The notes beneath the pieces are model-generated. The model searched no databases, was not told the origin of the DNA, and saw only the letters and a program-made list of their open reading frames with translations. The position numbers were made by a program, and so were the translations under genes. A DNA stretch of 41,242 nt from Hyphomicrobiales bacterium (GTDB lineage: Bacteria > Pseudomonadota > Alphaproteobacteria > Rhizobiales > Rhizobiaceae), in assembly GCA_900470155.1 (NCBI GenBank), contig UBZT01000030.1:1-41242 (forward strand), given 5' to 3'. Shown here piece by piece: positions 8,195-16,599 of the stretch. Each line of letters begins with the position of its first letter. Within the stretch, counting starts at the first letter, position 1.

Positions 8195-8209
8195 GAACAA
8201 AAACAGAAC
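8195..8209 (-). promoter_or_regulatory. LexA (SOS) box upstream of imuA
   Basis: GAACAAAAACAGAAC reads on the minus strand as GTTC-N7-GTTC, the LexA operator of alphaproteobacteria, with no mismatch. It is centred about 58 bp before the imuA ATG, the expected position for control of imuA-imuB-dnaE2. It also sits about 145 bp upstream of the divergent small gene leading to SRAP-dinB, so it could act on both sides. Confidence 0.85.
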
Positions 8210-8259
8210 ATACTAGCCTTTTTGTGACTATGCAAATGCACTGTTGACGTAGGAAACCG

Positions 8260-9015
8260 ATGCCAATCACTGCCGCCAACCCCGTCATTTCCGAGCTTCA
8301 GGACCGCATCCGGCGGCTTGAAGGAGGAGCTACGCGCAAGGGCGAGGTGCTGTCGTTCGGGATTGCCGAGATCGACGCAAAGCTACCCGGTGGTGGGCTG
8401 GCCCGCGGCGCCTTGCACGAAGTGGCCGGTGGTGGCGCCGACGCCGTGCATGGCGCGGCCGCCGCTCTTTTTGTCGCCGGGATTGTCGCGCGGACGAAAG
8501 GCGACGTCCTCTGGTGTCTGACACGGCCGGATCTGTTTGCCCCTGCCTTAGCTCAGGCGGGGCTCCACCATGACCGGGTGATCTATGTCGAAGCCGACCG
8601 GGAAGAGGACGTTCTGACGAATTTCGAAGAAGGGCTGCGTTTTGGTGGTCTTGGCGCCGTCGTTGCCGAACTCGTACGCCTGCCAATGACCGCCTCCCGG
8701 CGCCTGCAGCTTGCGGCGGAAACGTCCGGCACCATCGGCATCGCGCTGCGCCGATGGCGGCGTCCGACGGAGGCAGCTGATTTCGGGCAGCCGACGGCCG
8801 CCACGACACGGTGGCGCATCAGCGTCCTGCCTTCCGAGCCGCTTCCCGTGCCGGGCATCGGGCGGGCGCGGTGGCTGGCGGAATTGATCAGAGCAAGAGC
8901 GGGAGAAGCCGCGGAATTTGAAATAGGTGCCTGCGATGCCACGGGTCGTATCAGTCTTTCTCCCCACGCTCGCGACGGACAGGATCAGACGCGCCGATCC
9001 TGGAATTTTGCCTGA
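8260..9015 (+). CDS. imuA: ImuA, RecA-like accessory protein of the mutasome
   Basis: The product has 251 residues. The N-terminal half has the RecA/SulA-like pattern typical of ImuA (EVLSFGIAEIDAKLPGGGLA then ALHEVAG), with a degenerate Walker A region, followed by the strand-rich core DVLWCLTRPDLFAPALAQAG. ImuA works with ImuB and DnaE2 in SOS-induced mutagenic translesion synthesis. A GTAGGAAACCG site precedes the ATG, and a LexA box lies just upstream. Its last ~80 bp overlap the start of imuB, a common arrangement in rhizobia that implies coupled translation. Confidence 0.93.
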   Translation: MPITAANPVISELQDRIRRLEGGATRKGEVLSFGIAEIDAKLPGGGLARGALHEVAGGGADAVHGAAAALFVAGIVARTKGDVLWCLTRPDLFAPALAQAGLHHDRVIYVEADREEDVLTNFEEGLRFGGLGAVVAELVRLPMTASRRLQLAAETSGTIGIALRRWRRPTEAADFGQPTAATTRWRISVLPSEPLPVPGIGRARWLAELIRARAGEAAEFEIGACDATGRISLSPHARDGQDQTRRSWNFA

Positions 9016-10447
9016 AACACCTGTCGTGGCCGTAGCGCGCAGTGGATCGAAACGCACCGTGGCCGCAATCGACGCTGCGGCCTTCAAGGCTGGCGTCCGG
9101 ATCGGCATGCCCGCCGCCAAAGCCCAGGCGATGATATCCGGTCTGCATCTGGTCGATGCCGACCGACAAGGTGATGTATTGGCAATCGAGCGCCTGGCGC
9201 TATGGATGCTGCGCCAATATACGCCGGTCGTGGCGATGGACGGTCCCGATGGCATCGTCATGGATACCGAGGGGGCCGACCATCTGCGTGGCGGCGAGTT
9301 GTCGATGCTGACCGGCCTAGTCAACGCTCTGAGAGGTCGCGGTCTTCAGGCCCGTGGCGCCATAGCCGACACCTGGGGCGGCGCCCACGCGATTGCCCGT
9401 TCCACGCGGCGGGAGGTGATCATCGTCCCGGTTGGCGAAACGACCAGGGCCGTCGTCAATCTGCCGATTTCCAGCCTTCGTGTGCCACCCGACATCGTCA
9501 GCGGCTTGGCCGTACTCGGGTTTCGGACCGTCGGTGAGCTTTCGGCAACGCCGCGGGCGCCTTTGACACTGCGCTTCGGGCCGGAGGTCGGCCGCCGGCT
9601 CGATCAGATGTTCGGTCGGCTTGCCGAACCGATCGACCCCATTCGCACAGCGGACCTGATCGAGGTGGCCCGATCCTTTTCCGAGCCGATCGGGGCTGCC
9701 GAGACCATTGCCAAATATATCGGCAGGCTCGTGGTCGAACTCTGCGCCGGGTTGGAGACGCGCGGGCAGGGCGTTCGCCGCGCCGACCTGATCGTCTATC
9801 GCGTCGACAATACATTGCAGTCCCTGCGTGCCGGCACGGCAAAGCCGGTGCGTGACATTCCCCATCTGACAAAGCTTCTCTGTTCCAGCATCGAGAAGAT
9901 CGATCCCGGTTTCGGCATCGAGAAACTGTCGCTTGCCGCAACGATGATCGAACCCTTCGATGAAAGACAGTCGATCTCCTCGCTGGTCGAAGAATCCATC
10001 GTCGATGTCACGCCGCTGCTCGACAGTTTTGGAAATCGCGGCCAGCGCATGTACCGGCTGGCGCCCGTCGAAAGCGACGTTCCCGAGCGCAATGTCGGAC
10101 GTGTCTCCCCCGTTTCCGCGAAACTCGGTCAAGCCTGGCCGACCCGCTGGCCGCGGCCAAGCCGCATGCTGGCGCGCTCGGAGCGGATCGAGGTCATCGC
10201 CCTTACGCCCGACCATCCGCCGGCATCGATGACCTGGCGCGGCAAGCGCCGGCGCATCAAGCGTGGTGACGGGCCGGAACGGGTTTTTGGCGAGTGGTGG
10301 GTTCGGTCCTCCGAGATGGAGGCGGTCAGGGACTATTACTCTGTCGAGGATGAGGACGGTAATCGCTTCTGGGTCTATCGCTCCGGCGACGGTGTGGATC
10401 CAGCGACCGGAACGGCCAAATGGTTTTTGCACGGGATCTATGGCTGA
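8936..10447 (+). CDS. imuB: ImuB, catalytically inactive Y-family polymerase homologue
   Basis: The product has 503 residues from the chosen ATG (MPRVVSVFLPTLATDRIRR); a GTG three codons upstream is possible. It aligns with Y-family polymerases, but the catalytic DMDxFxxS motif is replaced by VFLPTLATD and the second acidic pair by GIVMDTEGADHL, as expected for ImuB, which acts as a hub joining clamp, ImuA and DnaE2. Its C-terminus carries the ImuB-specific domain (RRRIKRGDGPERVFGEWW, VRDYYSVEDEDGNRFWVYR). It overlaps imuA by 80 bp and its stop shares a base with the dnaE2 start (TGATG). Confidence 0.93.
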   Translation: MPRVVSVFLPTLATDRIRRADPGILPETPVVAVARSGSKRTVAAIDAAAFKAGVRIGMPAAKAQAMISGLHLVDADRQGDVLAIERLALWMLRQYTPVVAMDGPDGIVMDTEGADHLRGGELSMLTGLVNALRGRGLQARGAIADTWGGAHAIARSTRREVIIVPVGETTRAVVNLPISSLRVPPDIVSGLAVLGFRTVGELSATPRAPLTLRFGPEVGRRLDQMFGRLAEPIDPIRTADLIEVARSFSEPIGAAETIAKYIGRLVVELCAGLETRGQGVRRADLIVYRVDNTLQSLRAGTAKPVRDIPHLTKLLCSSIEKIDPGFGIEKLSLAATMIEPFDERQSISSLVEESIVDVTPLLDSFGNRGQRMYRLAPVESDVPERNVGRVSPVSAKLGQAWPTRWPRPSRMLARSERIEVIALTPDHPPASMTWRGKRRRIKRGDGPERVFGEWWVRSSEMEAVRDYYSVEDEDGNRFWVYRSGDGVDPATGTAKWFLHGIYG

Positions 10448-13400
10448 TGCGCTACGCCGAGCTACAGGTCACCAGTCATTTTTCCTTCCTGCGCGGCGCG
10501 TCAGGCTGCGATGAGTTGTTCACTACGGCCAAAGCCCTCGGCATTGAGGCGCTTGGCATCGCTGATCGCAACAGTCTGGCCGGGATCGTGCGGGCCTGGG
10601 AGGCAGCCAAGGAAACCGGTGTGCGGCTGGTCGTTGGCTGCAGGCTCGATCTGACCGACGGCATGTCGATGCTGGTCTATCCAACAAACCGGGCCGCCTA
10701 TTCGAGGCTTTGCCGGCTTCTGTCACTCGGCAAAGAGCGCGGCGGCAAGGGCAAGTGCATTCTCGGTCTGACGGATGTCGCCCTTTATGCAGAGGGCCTG
10801 CTCGCCGTCCTAATCCCCGACGAGGCCGATGACGCATGCGCCGTCCAACTGCGAAAAGTGAGGGATATCTTTGGTGACCGCGCCTATATGGCGCTGACGC
10901 TACGCCGGCGGCCGAACGACCAGCTGCGGCTCCATGAGCTCCACACTCTGGCGATCCGGCACAAGGTTCGGCCTATTGTCACCAATGACGTGCTGTTTCA
11001 CGAGCCGGGCAGAAGACAGCTGCAGGATGTCGTTACCTGTATTCGCCATCGCACGACCATCGACCAGGCCGGTTTCCTGCGCGAACGGCATGCCGATCGT
11101 TTTCTCAAGCCGCCGGAGGAGATGCACCGGCTGTTCAGCCGCTATCCGGAGGCGCTGGCCCGTACCCGGGAGATTGTCGACCGCTGTCGTTTCGACATGA
11201 ACGAGCTCACCTACCAATATCCGGAGGAAGCAATCATCCCCGGGCTGACCGCGCAGCAGACGTTGGAAAAAGTCACCTGGGAGGGCGTTCGCGACCGCTA
11301 CCCCGAGGGGGTGCCTGACGACGTGGTGAAGACCCTCAATCACGAACTCGACCTGATCCGCAAACTCGACTACGCGCCGTATTTCCTGACGGTTTACAGC
11401 ATCGTCCGCTTTGCGCGATCTCAGGATATTCTTTGCCAGGGTCGCGGAAGTGCCGCCAATTCCGCCGTCTGTTACGTGCTGGGGATCACGGCGATCGATC
11501 CGGCCGCAAACGATCTGCTGTTCGAGCGCTTTATCTCAGCCGAGCGCAACGAGCCACCCGACATCGACGTCGATTTCGAGCATGCCCGGCGCGAAGAGGT
11601 GATCCAGTGGATCTACAAGACCTATGGCCGGCAAAAGGCTGCCCTTTGCGCGACCGTCACCCGTTACCGCGCCAAGGGTGCGCTTCGCGATGTCGGCAAG
11701 GTGCTCGGCCTGCCCGAAGACATGATCACGGCGCTGTCTTCAGGTGTCTGGGGCTGGAGCAAGGAGGGCGTCGGTGAAAAGCAGGTCAACGAACTCAACA
11801 TGAACATGTCCGACCGGCGCCTGCGGCTGACCTTGGAGCTGGCACAGCAACTGATGGGGGCTCCGCGTCATCTTGGCCAGCATCCCGGCGGTTTTGTCCT
11901 GACCAATGACCGCCTCGACGAACTGGTGCCGATTGAGCAGGCGCGGATGGAGGATCGCCAGACCATTGAGTGGGACAAGGACGACATCGAGGCGCTCAAG
12001 TTCATGAAGGTGGATGTGCTGGCCTTGGGAATGCTGACCTGCATGGCCAAGGGCTTTTCCTTGCTGGAAGAGCATAAGGGCGTGAAGCTTGATCTCGCCA
12101 CGATCGAGCAGGAGGATCCGGCCACTTATGCGATGATCCGCAAGGCCGACACGCTCGGCACGTTCCAGATCGAATCGCGCGCGCAGATGTCGATGCTTCC
12201 ACGGCTGAAACCCCAGACCTATTACGACCTGGTCATCCAGGTGGCGATCGTTCGCCCCGGACCTATCCAGGGCGACATGGTGCATCCTTACCTGAGACGG
12301 CGCGAGGGCAAGGAGGCGGTCGTCTATCCCAAGCCGGAACTGGAGGCCGTGCTCGGCAAGACGCTGGGCGTGCCGTTGTTTCAGGAGAGCGCGATGAAAG
12401 TCGCGATCGTCTGTGCCGGTTTTACCGCCGGCGAGGCCGATGCGCTCAGACGCTCGATGGCCACATTCAAGTTCACCGGCGGCGTCAGCAAGTTCAAGGA
12501 CAAGCTCGTCCAGGGAATGGTCAAGAACGGCTACACCGAGGAATTTGCCGAAAAGACCTTCTCACAGCTCGAGGGTTTCGGCTCCTATGGCTTTCCCGAA
12601 AGCCATGCCGCGTCCTTTGCTCTGATCGCCTACGCCTCCTCCTATGTGAAATGCCACTATCCGGATGTCTTCTGTGCCGCCCTGCTCAATGCGCAACCGA
12701 TGGGGTTCTATGCGCCGGCGCAGATCGTCACCGACGCCCGCGCCCACGGGGTGGCGATCCGGCCGGTCTGCATCAATCGCTCACGGTGGGATTGCACGCT
12801 GGAAGAGATCAAGGGAACCGACGACCATGCCGTGCGTCTTGGGATGAGGCTGGTAAAGGGCCTACCCGAACAGGATGCTGCAAAAATCGCGGTGGCGCGC
12901 GGGGACGATCCGTTTGTTTCCATCGACGATATGTGGCGGCGCGCCGGCGTGTCGTCGGCTTCCCTGGTCAAGCTTGCCGAGGCCGATGCGTTCCGGCCGT
13001 CCCTGGAACTTGAAAGACGCGATGCGCTCTGGGCGATCAAGGCGTTGCGCGACGAACCGCTTCCTCTGTTTGCCGCGGCTGCCGATCGTGAGCGGGCGGT
13101 GATTGCCGAACAGCAAGAGCCGGACGTGGCACTTCGGCAGATGACGGAAGGCGCCAATGTCGTCGAGGACTATGGCCATACCGGCGTGACGTTGCGTGCC
13201 CATCCGGTCAGCTTCCTGCGCGAGGATCTCGTTCGGCGAAACATCGTCACCTGCGCCGAGGCGACATCAGCGCGCGATGGGCGCTGGCTGATGACGGCGG
13301 GTCTTGTTCTCGTCCGTCAGAAGCCTGGAAGCGCCAAGGGCGTAATGTTCATGACCATCGAGGATGAGACGGGCGTTGCTAATATCGTTGTCTGGCCGAG

Positions 13401-13710
13401 CCTCTTTGAAAAACAGCGTCGCGTCGTGCTCGGATCCTCAATGATGGCGATCAACGGCAAGATCCAGCGCGAAGGCGGAGTCGTGCATCTGGTGGCGCAA
13501 CGGCTGTTCGATCTGTCCAGCGATCTGGCGAGCCTTGGCGAACGGGACAGTTTCAGGATGCCGACAGGACGAGGCGACGAGTTTGCACATGGATCACCGG
13601 GCAGTCCGGACAGCCGCGAGCGGCCGTCTATGGGTGTGAAGCCGAGGGATTTGTTCGTGCCCGACTTGCACATCGACACGCTGAAGGTGAAAAGCCGGAA
13701 TTTTCACTGA
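10447..13710 (+). CDS. dnaE2: Error-prone DNA polymerase III alpha subunit DnaE2
   Basis: The product has 1087 residues, typical for DnaE2. It opens with the PHP domain (MRYAELQVTSHFSFLRGASG), continues through the C-family catalytic region (LCQGRGSAANSAVCYVLGIT; PDIDVDFEH with catalytic aspartates, about residues 371-379; RPGPIQGDMVHP), and ends with the OB fold near 930-1000 (FMTIEDETGVANIVVWP). DnaE2 is the catalytic polymerase of the ImuA-ImuB-DnaE2 mutasome. The ATG overlaps the imuB stop; an in-frame upstream start would run further into imuB and is less likely. No terminator is visible before the convergent DUF3800 gene. Confidence 0.95.
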   Translation: MRYAELQVTSHFSFLRGASGCDELFTTAKALGIEALGIADRNSLAGIVRAWEAAKETGVRLVVGCRLDLTDGMSMLVYPTNRAAYSRLCRLLSLGKERGGKGKCILGLTDVALYAEGLLAVLIPDEADDACAVQLRKVRDIFGDRAYMALTLRRRPNDQLRLHELHTLAIRHKVRPIVTNDVLFHEPGRRQLQDVVTCIRHRTTIDQAGFLRERHADRFLKPPEEMHRLFSRYPEALARTREIVDRCRFDMNELTYQYPEEAIIPGLTAQQTLEKVTWEGVRDRYPEGVPDDVVKTLNHELDLIRKLDYAPYFLTVYSIVRFARSQDILCQGRGSAANSAVCYVLGITAIDPAANDLLFERFISAERNEPPDIDVDFEHARREEVIQWIYKTYGRQKAALCATVTRYRAKGALRDVGKVLGLPEDMITALSSGVWGWSKEGVGEKQVNELNMNMSDRRLRLTLELAQQLMGAPRHLGQHPGGFVLTNDRLDELVPIEQARMEDRQTIEWDKDDIEALKFMKVDVLALGMLTCMAKGFSLLEEHKGVKLDLATIEQEDPATYAMIRKADTLGTFQIESRAQMSMLPRLKPQTYYDLVIQVAIVRPGPIQGDMVHPYLRRREGKEAVVYPKPELEAVLGKTLGVPLFQESAMKVAIVCAGFTAGEADALRRSMATFKFTGGVSKFKDKLVQGMVKNGYTEEFAEKTFSQLEGFGSYGFPESHAASFALIAYASSYVKCHYPDVFCAALLNAQPMGFYAPAQIVTDARAHGVAIRPVCINRSRWDCTLEEIKGTDDHAVRLGMRLVKGLPEQDAAKIAVARGDDPFVSIDDMWRRAGVSSASLVKLAEADAFRPSLELERRDALWAIKALRDEPLPLFAAAADRERAVIAEQQEPDVALRQMTEGANVVEDYGHTGVTLRAHPVSFLREDLVRRNIVTCAEATSARDGRWLMTAGLVLVRQKPGSAKGVMFMTIEDETGVANIVVWPSLFEKQRRVVLGSSMMAINGKIQREGGVVHLVAQRLFDLSSDLASLGERDSFRMPTGRGDEFAHGSPGSPDSRERPSMGVKPRDLFVPDLHIDTLKVKSRNFH

Positions 13711-13750
13711 AAAATGCTCAAACCGGGCGTGTCGAGGGAGCGCATGCACC

Positions 13751-14569
13751 TCAAAAACCGCTTTGATCCTCAGGCGTAGAGACTTGGGATGCGGCGGCAA
13801 TAGTTTTCGGGGTTGCCTTCGGAAAAGGGTGAGTTGGAACTGGAAGCGAAGCAAGCCGCGCCTCTGTCTCCGGCGAGACTTGACAGCGCAGACCTGAGAC
13901 TGGCCCGATGCCATACCGGGCAAAGTAAGGCCTTATGAGGTCGTAGCCACGCTGGTCGCCTGACTGAAAGTGACGGAAAATCCAGTAGGCGATCAAATCC
14001 GCCATCTGAATCAGGCGCGATGCCTTCGAATCCAGAAAAAGTGGGACTTCAGCAAAGTTGCGAAGTTGGCCGTTGGCATGCCCCACGTGCTTAAACACAT
14101 GAGAGAGGGTTTGGATTTTCTCCTCATAGTTGCTCTTGTCGAGGATGACCAAGCCGCGCTGGGGGTTCTTTTTCTTATAAAGCGTCTTCAGATAGTCATC
14201 AAAACACGAAGCCACCTCTTCGAAGCTCCGAGCCAGAATGTCGTTCGGAGAGAAGAGCTTCTTTTCGATGACGCAGGCATAGACCTTCAACTGCAATTGC
14301 TTGTCTGCCAGTAGCGACAAGATATCGACGACGGCTTGAACTCTGTCGTTGGGAGGCACACCTTTCCAGGTACCGTTGCCCGAGCGCATTGGGTTTCCAT
14401 GGAACTCGATTTCTCGAGGATTGGTTGAGCTAAAGCGCGTCGCTACAGGATCTATCTGGGCTTCCAGCCAATGCGTTTGGCGCTCGAATATGCTAAAGCC
14501 TGCAAGGACAAAGAAGTCGGAGCTTGGATCATGCGAGTGACCAGACTCGTCGAGATATAGTAGATGCAA
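13751..14569 (-). CDS. DUF3800 protein, TTG start, behind an RNA/terminator leader
   Basis: The product has 272 residues. The N-terminus LHLLYLDESGHSHDP is the DUF3800 hallmark, with further conserved acidic and aromatic positions in LVILDKSNYEEKI and DSKASRLIQMADLIAYWIFR. The domain is thought to have an RNase H-like fold, so a nuclease role is possible but unproven. I place the start at the TTG encoding the first residue of LHLLYLDESG because a strong AGGGGG site lies 5 nt upstream. The in-frame ATGs further up fall inside a 22-bp palindromic terminator and the small RNA before it. Base composition is less GC-rich than in neighbouring genes, hinting at separate acquisition. Confidence 0.8.
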   Translation of the reverse strand: MHLLYLDESGHSHDPSSDFFVLAGFSIFERQTHWLEAQIDPVATRFSSTNPREIEFHGNPMRSGNGTWKGVPPNDRVQAVVDILSLLADKQLQLKVYACVIEKKLFSPNDILARSFEEVASCFDDYLKTLYKKKNPQRGLVILDKSNYEEKIQTLSHVFKHVGHANGQLRNFAEVPLFLDSKASRLIQMADLIAYWIFRHFQSGDQRGYDLIRPYFARYGIGPVSGLRCQVSPETEARLASLPVPTHPFPKATPKTIAAASQVSTPEDQSGF

Positions 14570-14585
14570 CGAATCCCCCTGAAAC

Positions 14586-14676
14586 GAAAAAGCGGACCGC
14601 ATGCGGTCCGCTCCAATTCGGTAAGCCGAGTGAAACAATCGTTCAACGCACCGACGGATCAGCGCTCTCGACTATG
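14586..14676 (-). ncRNA. Candidate ~90-nt small RNA or attenuator leader of the DUF3800 gene
   Basis: On the minus strand a near-consensus promoter (TTGAAA-N17-TATATA) predicts a start near 14675. The transcript would run ~90 nt and end in a perfect 22-bp palindrome followed by T5. A small internal hairpin (TCGG-CTTA-CCGA) precedes the terminator. No credible reading frame fits inside. The DUF3800 TTG start lies only ~17 bp past the T-run, so the gene would be expressed by terminator read-through. The layout of promoter, RNA, terminator, then protein resembles type III toxin-antitoxin or attenuator units, but I see no tandem repeats in the RNA. Confidence 0.6.
14587..14612 (-). terminator. 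Palindromic intrinsic terminator
   Basis: AGCGGACCGC followed by its exact complement makes a perfect 22-bp palindrome (14591-14612), with T5 following on the minus strand only. It is oriented to end the RNA that starts near 14675, just before the DUF3800 ribosome site. Confidence 0.85.
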
Positions 14677-14681
14677 CTCAA

Positions 14682-14710
14682 TATATATCGGTTGCGTGTC
14701 GGCTTTTCAA
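14682..14710 (-). promoter_or_regulatory. Near-consensus sigma-70 promoter, minus strand
   Basis: TTGAAA (14710-14705) and TATATA (14687-14682) are spaced exactly 17 bp, followed by an A/G-rich start region. This is among the best-matching promoters in the window and has no protein gene at its expected distance other than DUF3800 behind a terminator. Confidence 0.65.
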
Positions 14711-15058
14711 GAGGCGGCTGCGCATGGCTCACAATCGCGACCTCCAGCGTTCGCGGCTTCACGTCGTCTGTGACCGCCTCCAGCAGCCATAGGCATCAAC
14801 CGTGACCTGATGACCGGAGCAAAAAGAAGGTAGCGTCAGGTATCGAGGGCTACAACAAGATCCGCATCAGCACGATCGTTGTTTGTCGGAGGCAGGCCCA
14901 TGGAGGCGTCCCAATCCCGCTCTTGATGGATGGCTTCCTGGTCCGGCCCCGGATCTCCGTCGATCAACCCGCTGACGGGGTCCGCTAGCAAGCTGCGGCC
15001 GCTTCGGCTTTGCCTTCGCGGTGATCGCGACCGGTTCCGGACACTGACGGGAGCCATC
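14711..15058. other. Gap between the DUF3800 unit and the leading region
   Basis: No frame here has coding character. It marks the switch from the DNA-repair and DUF3800 block to the plus-strand plasmid leading region. It presumably holds the promoter for the small gene at 15095, though I cannot point to hexamers. Confidence 0.4.
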
Positions 15059-15077
15059 GAGCGGGAATGGCCCGCTC
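15059..15077 (+). promoter_or_regulatory. Leader hairpin before the 15095 gene
   Basis: A 7-bp stem GAGCGGG/CCCGCTC with an AATGG loop ends 17 bp before the start codon. It is one of a series of compact GC hairpins placed just upstream of leading-region genes, several sharing an ATGG- or ATAGG-like loop. Confidence 0.45.
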
Positions 15078-15094
15078 CAAAGATGGAGCCTCAG

Positions 15095-15271
15095 ATGAAC
15101 ACCGATCTTTCTCTTGCGCAAAACCACGCCTTCCAGCTTTCCCGCACCCTGATGGTTCCGGTCACACTGTTCAGGTCCGGCGACGAGTTCGGCGTTCTGC
15201 CGAGCGACGAACTCGACGATGAAGACGATCTGGAGATCGTGCATGAATTCCATCCCTGGCCGGCTCATTGA
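15095..15271 (+). CDS. Small acidic hypothetical protein
   Basis: The product has 58 residues, starting MNTDLSLAQNHAFQLSRTLM, and is markedly acidic near the end (SDELDDEDDLEIVHEF). I do not recognise a family; small acidic proteins in leading regions are sometimes DNA mimics, but that is only a thought here. The start was chosen for the GGAG site 6 nt upstream. The stop codon lies inside a hairpin terminator, which supports a real, separately transcribed gene. It is the first plus-strand gene of the leading region, and the Toprim gene follows after 220 bp. Confidence 0.65.
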   Translation: MNTDLSLAQNHAFQLSRTLMVPVTLFRSGDEFGVLPSDELDDEDDLEIVHEFHPWPAH

Positions 15272-15284
15272 GCCGGCATTTTCC
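15259..15284 (+). terminator. Terminator overlapping the stop codon of the small acidic gene
   Basis: An 8-bp stem GCCGGCTC/GAGCCGGC with a 3-nt loop is followed by ATTTTCC. The stop codon is partly within the loop. Confidence 0.6.
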
Positions 15285-15429
15285 TCTCCTTGATGCCGCT
15301 TGCGCGCGGCAGCCGGCAAGGGAAGCTGCGCCGCGCCTTGGCACCGACGGGAGGTGCCAAGCTGCAGATCAGCAGGTTGCCATGGCGCGCCCTTGCCTCC
15401 TTTGCTCTTCGCGGACCGCTGGAAACGGT

Positions 15430-15481
15430 CCCGCAAATTGCGGGAAGGATGGATCTGGAGAGAAGGGCGGCGCCAAGCGCC
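15430..15481 (+). promoter_or_regulatory. Two leader hairpins before the Toprim gene
   Basis: CCCGCAA-A-TTGCGGG (15430-15444) and GGCGC-CAA-GCGCC (15469-15481) precede the ATG by 47 and 10 bp. No good Shine-Dalgarno sequence separates the second hairpin from the start, so translation may depend on leader structure. Confidence 0.4.
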
Positions 15482-15491
15482 GAGAAAAATA

Positions 15492-16457
15492 ATGGAAAAA
15501 CAGAAACTGGAGGAACTTCGGGACCGCGTCCCGTGCGCAGCAGTGCTGGAACAGGCCGGCTTTACCTTCGACATGAAGGAAAGCACCCGCAAGGCACAAA
15601 AATACCGGCGCGATGCGGAAATCGTCATCGTCATCCATGAGGGGCGGGGATGGTTCGATCCACTGTCCGACGCGAAGGGCGATGTCTTCGGTCTCGCGGA
15701 GCATCTGGGCGACGTGACCTTCGTCGAGGCGCTCGACCGGGTGGCCGCTCTTGTCGGCATCATCGCCAGGGATCCGGCCTGGTCTCGACCGGCCGGAAAG
15801 CCCGCTCACAGCAGTTCCGTCTCTGAACGCTGGGCAACACGACGTAGGCCGTGGCAGGGATCGATGACCTGGCGCTATCTGCGCAGCGAGCGCTGCCTGC
15901 CGGCAACGATCATCCGGGAGGCCATCCAAAGTGATGCCCTTCGGGAAGGCCCTTATGGCAGCATGTGGGCCGCGCATGTCAATGACGATGGTGTTGTTAC
16001 TGGCTGGGAGGAGCGCGGTCCGGATTGGCGTGGCTTTTCGACAGGCGGTTCGAAGGTTCTGTTTCGCCTTGGTTCCTCCGACGCGACGCGTCTTTGCGTC
16101 ACCGAGGCGGCGATCGACGCCATGAGCCTTGCGGCGTTCGAGGGCCTTCGGGAGGGCAGCGTCTATCTCAGCACCGGCGGAGGTTGGTCACCGATGACGG
16201 ACGCCGCGGTCCGCAAGCTGGCCGCACGTTCGGGTGCTGTGCTGGTCGCGGCCACCGACGCCAATAGCCAGGGCGAGACCTTTGCCGGCCGCCTGCGCGC
16301 CATTGCTGATGAGGTCGGCTGCGACTGGTTGCGATTGAAGCCACCGACCGAGGACTGGAATGACGCGCTGAAGGCGCGGGAAGACGAAAATCGGGAAAGG
16401 AAAACAAGGGCAGGAGGAAGAGGCCTGCCGCAGTCGCGCCGCCAGCATCAAGGGTGA
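15492..16457 (+). CDS. Toprim-domain (primase-like, DUF3991-type) protein
   Basis: The product has 321 residues. Residues ~1-90 (RDRVPCAAVLEQAGF to VEALDRVAALVG) resemble the N-terminal domain seen before Toprim in plasmid proteins. A Toprim core follows: the catalytic Glu in RLCVTEAAIDAMSLAAFEG (about 198-216) and the acidic loop in VLVAATDANSQGETFAGRLR, where the usual DxD is reduced to a single Asp. It resembles primase or relaxase-associated Toprim proteins of mobile elements. A function in priming or processing newly entered single-stranded DNA is plausible from its place in the leading region but unproven. The C-terminus is a basic Arg/Gln-rich tail. Confidence 0.75.
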   Translation: MEKQKLEELRDRVPCAAVLEQAGFTFDMKESTRKAQKYRRDAEIVIVIHEGRGWFDPLSDAKGDVFGLAEHLGDVTFVEALDRVAALVGIIARDPAWSRPAGKPAHSSSVSERWATRRRPWQGSMTWRYLRSERCLPATIIREAIQSDALREGPYGSMWAAHVNDDGVVTGWEERGPDWRGFSTGGSKVLFRLGSSDATRLCVTEAAIDAMSLAAFEGLREGSVYLSTGGGWSPMTDAAVRKLAARSGAVLVAATDANSQGETFAGRLRAIADEVGCDWLRLKPPTEDWNDALKAREDENRERKTRAGGRGLPQSRRQHQG

Positions 16458-16599
16458 AGCTGCGCCCGGCTTTGCCGGCCCTTGACCCGGGCGGAACACG
16501 CTGCGGCTTCAGGGGAGGGGTCAAGAAGGACTGAAGAGGATGGTGAGCCGGCAGGGCAGCACCGCACTTCGGTCCGGACAGGGCCAAAGGAGCCTCTCA

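Noticed and set aside
14580..14700. tRNA or ToxIN-type repeat RNA in the DUF3800 leader
   Set aside because: No cloverleaf and no tandem repeats; kept only as an unclassified RNA or attenuator.
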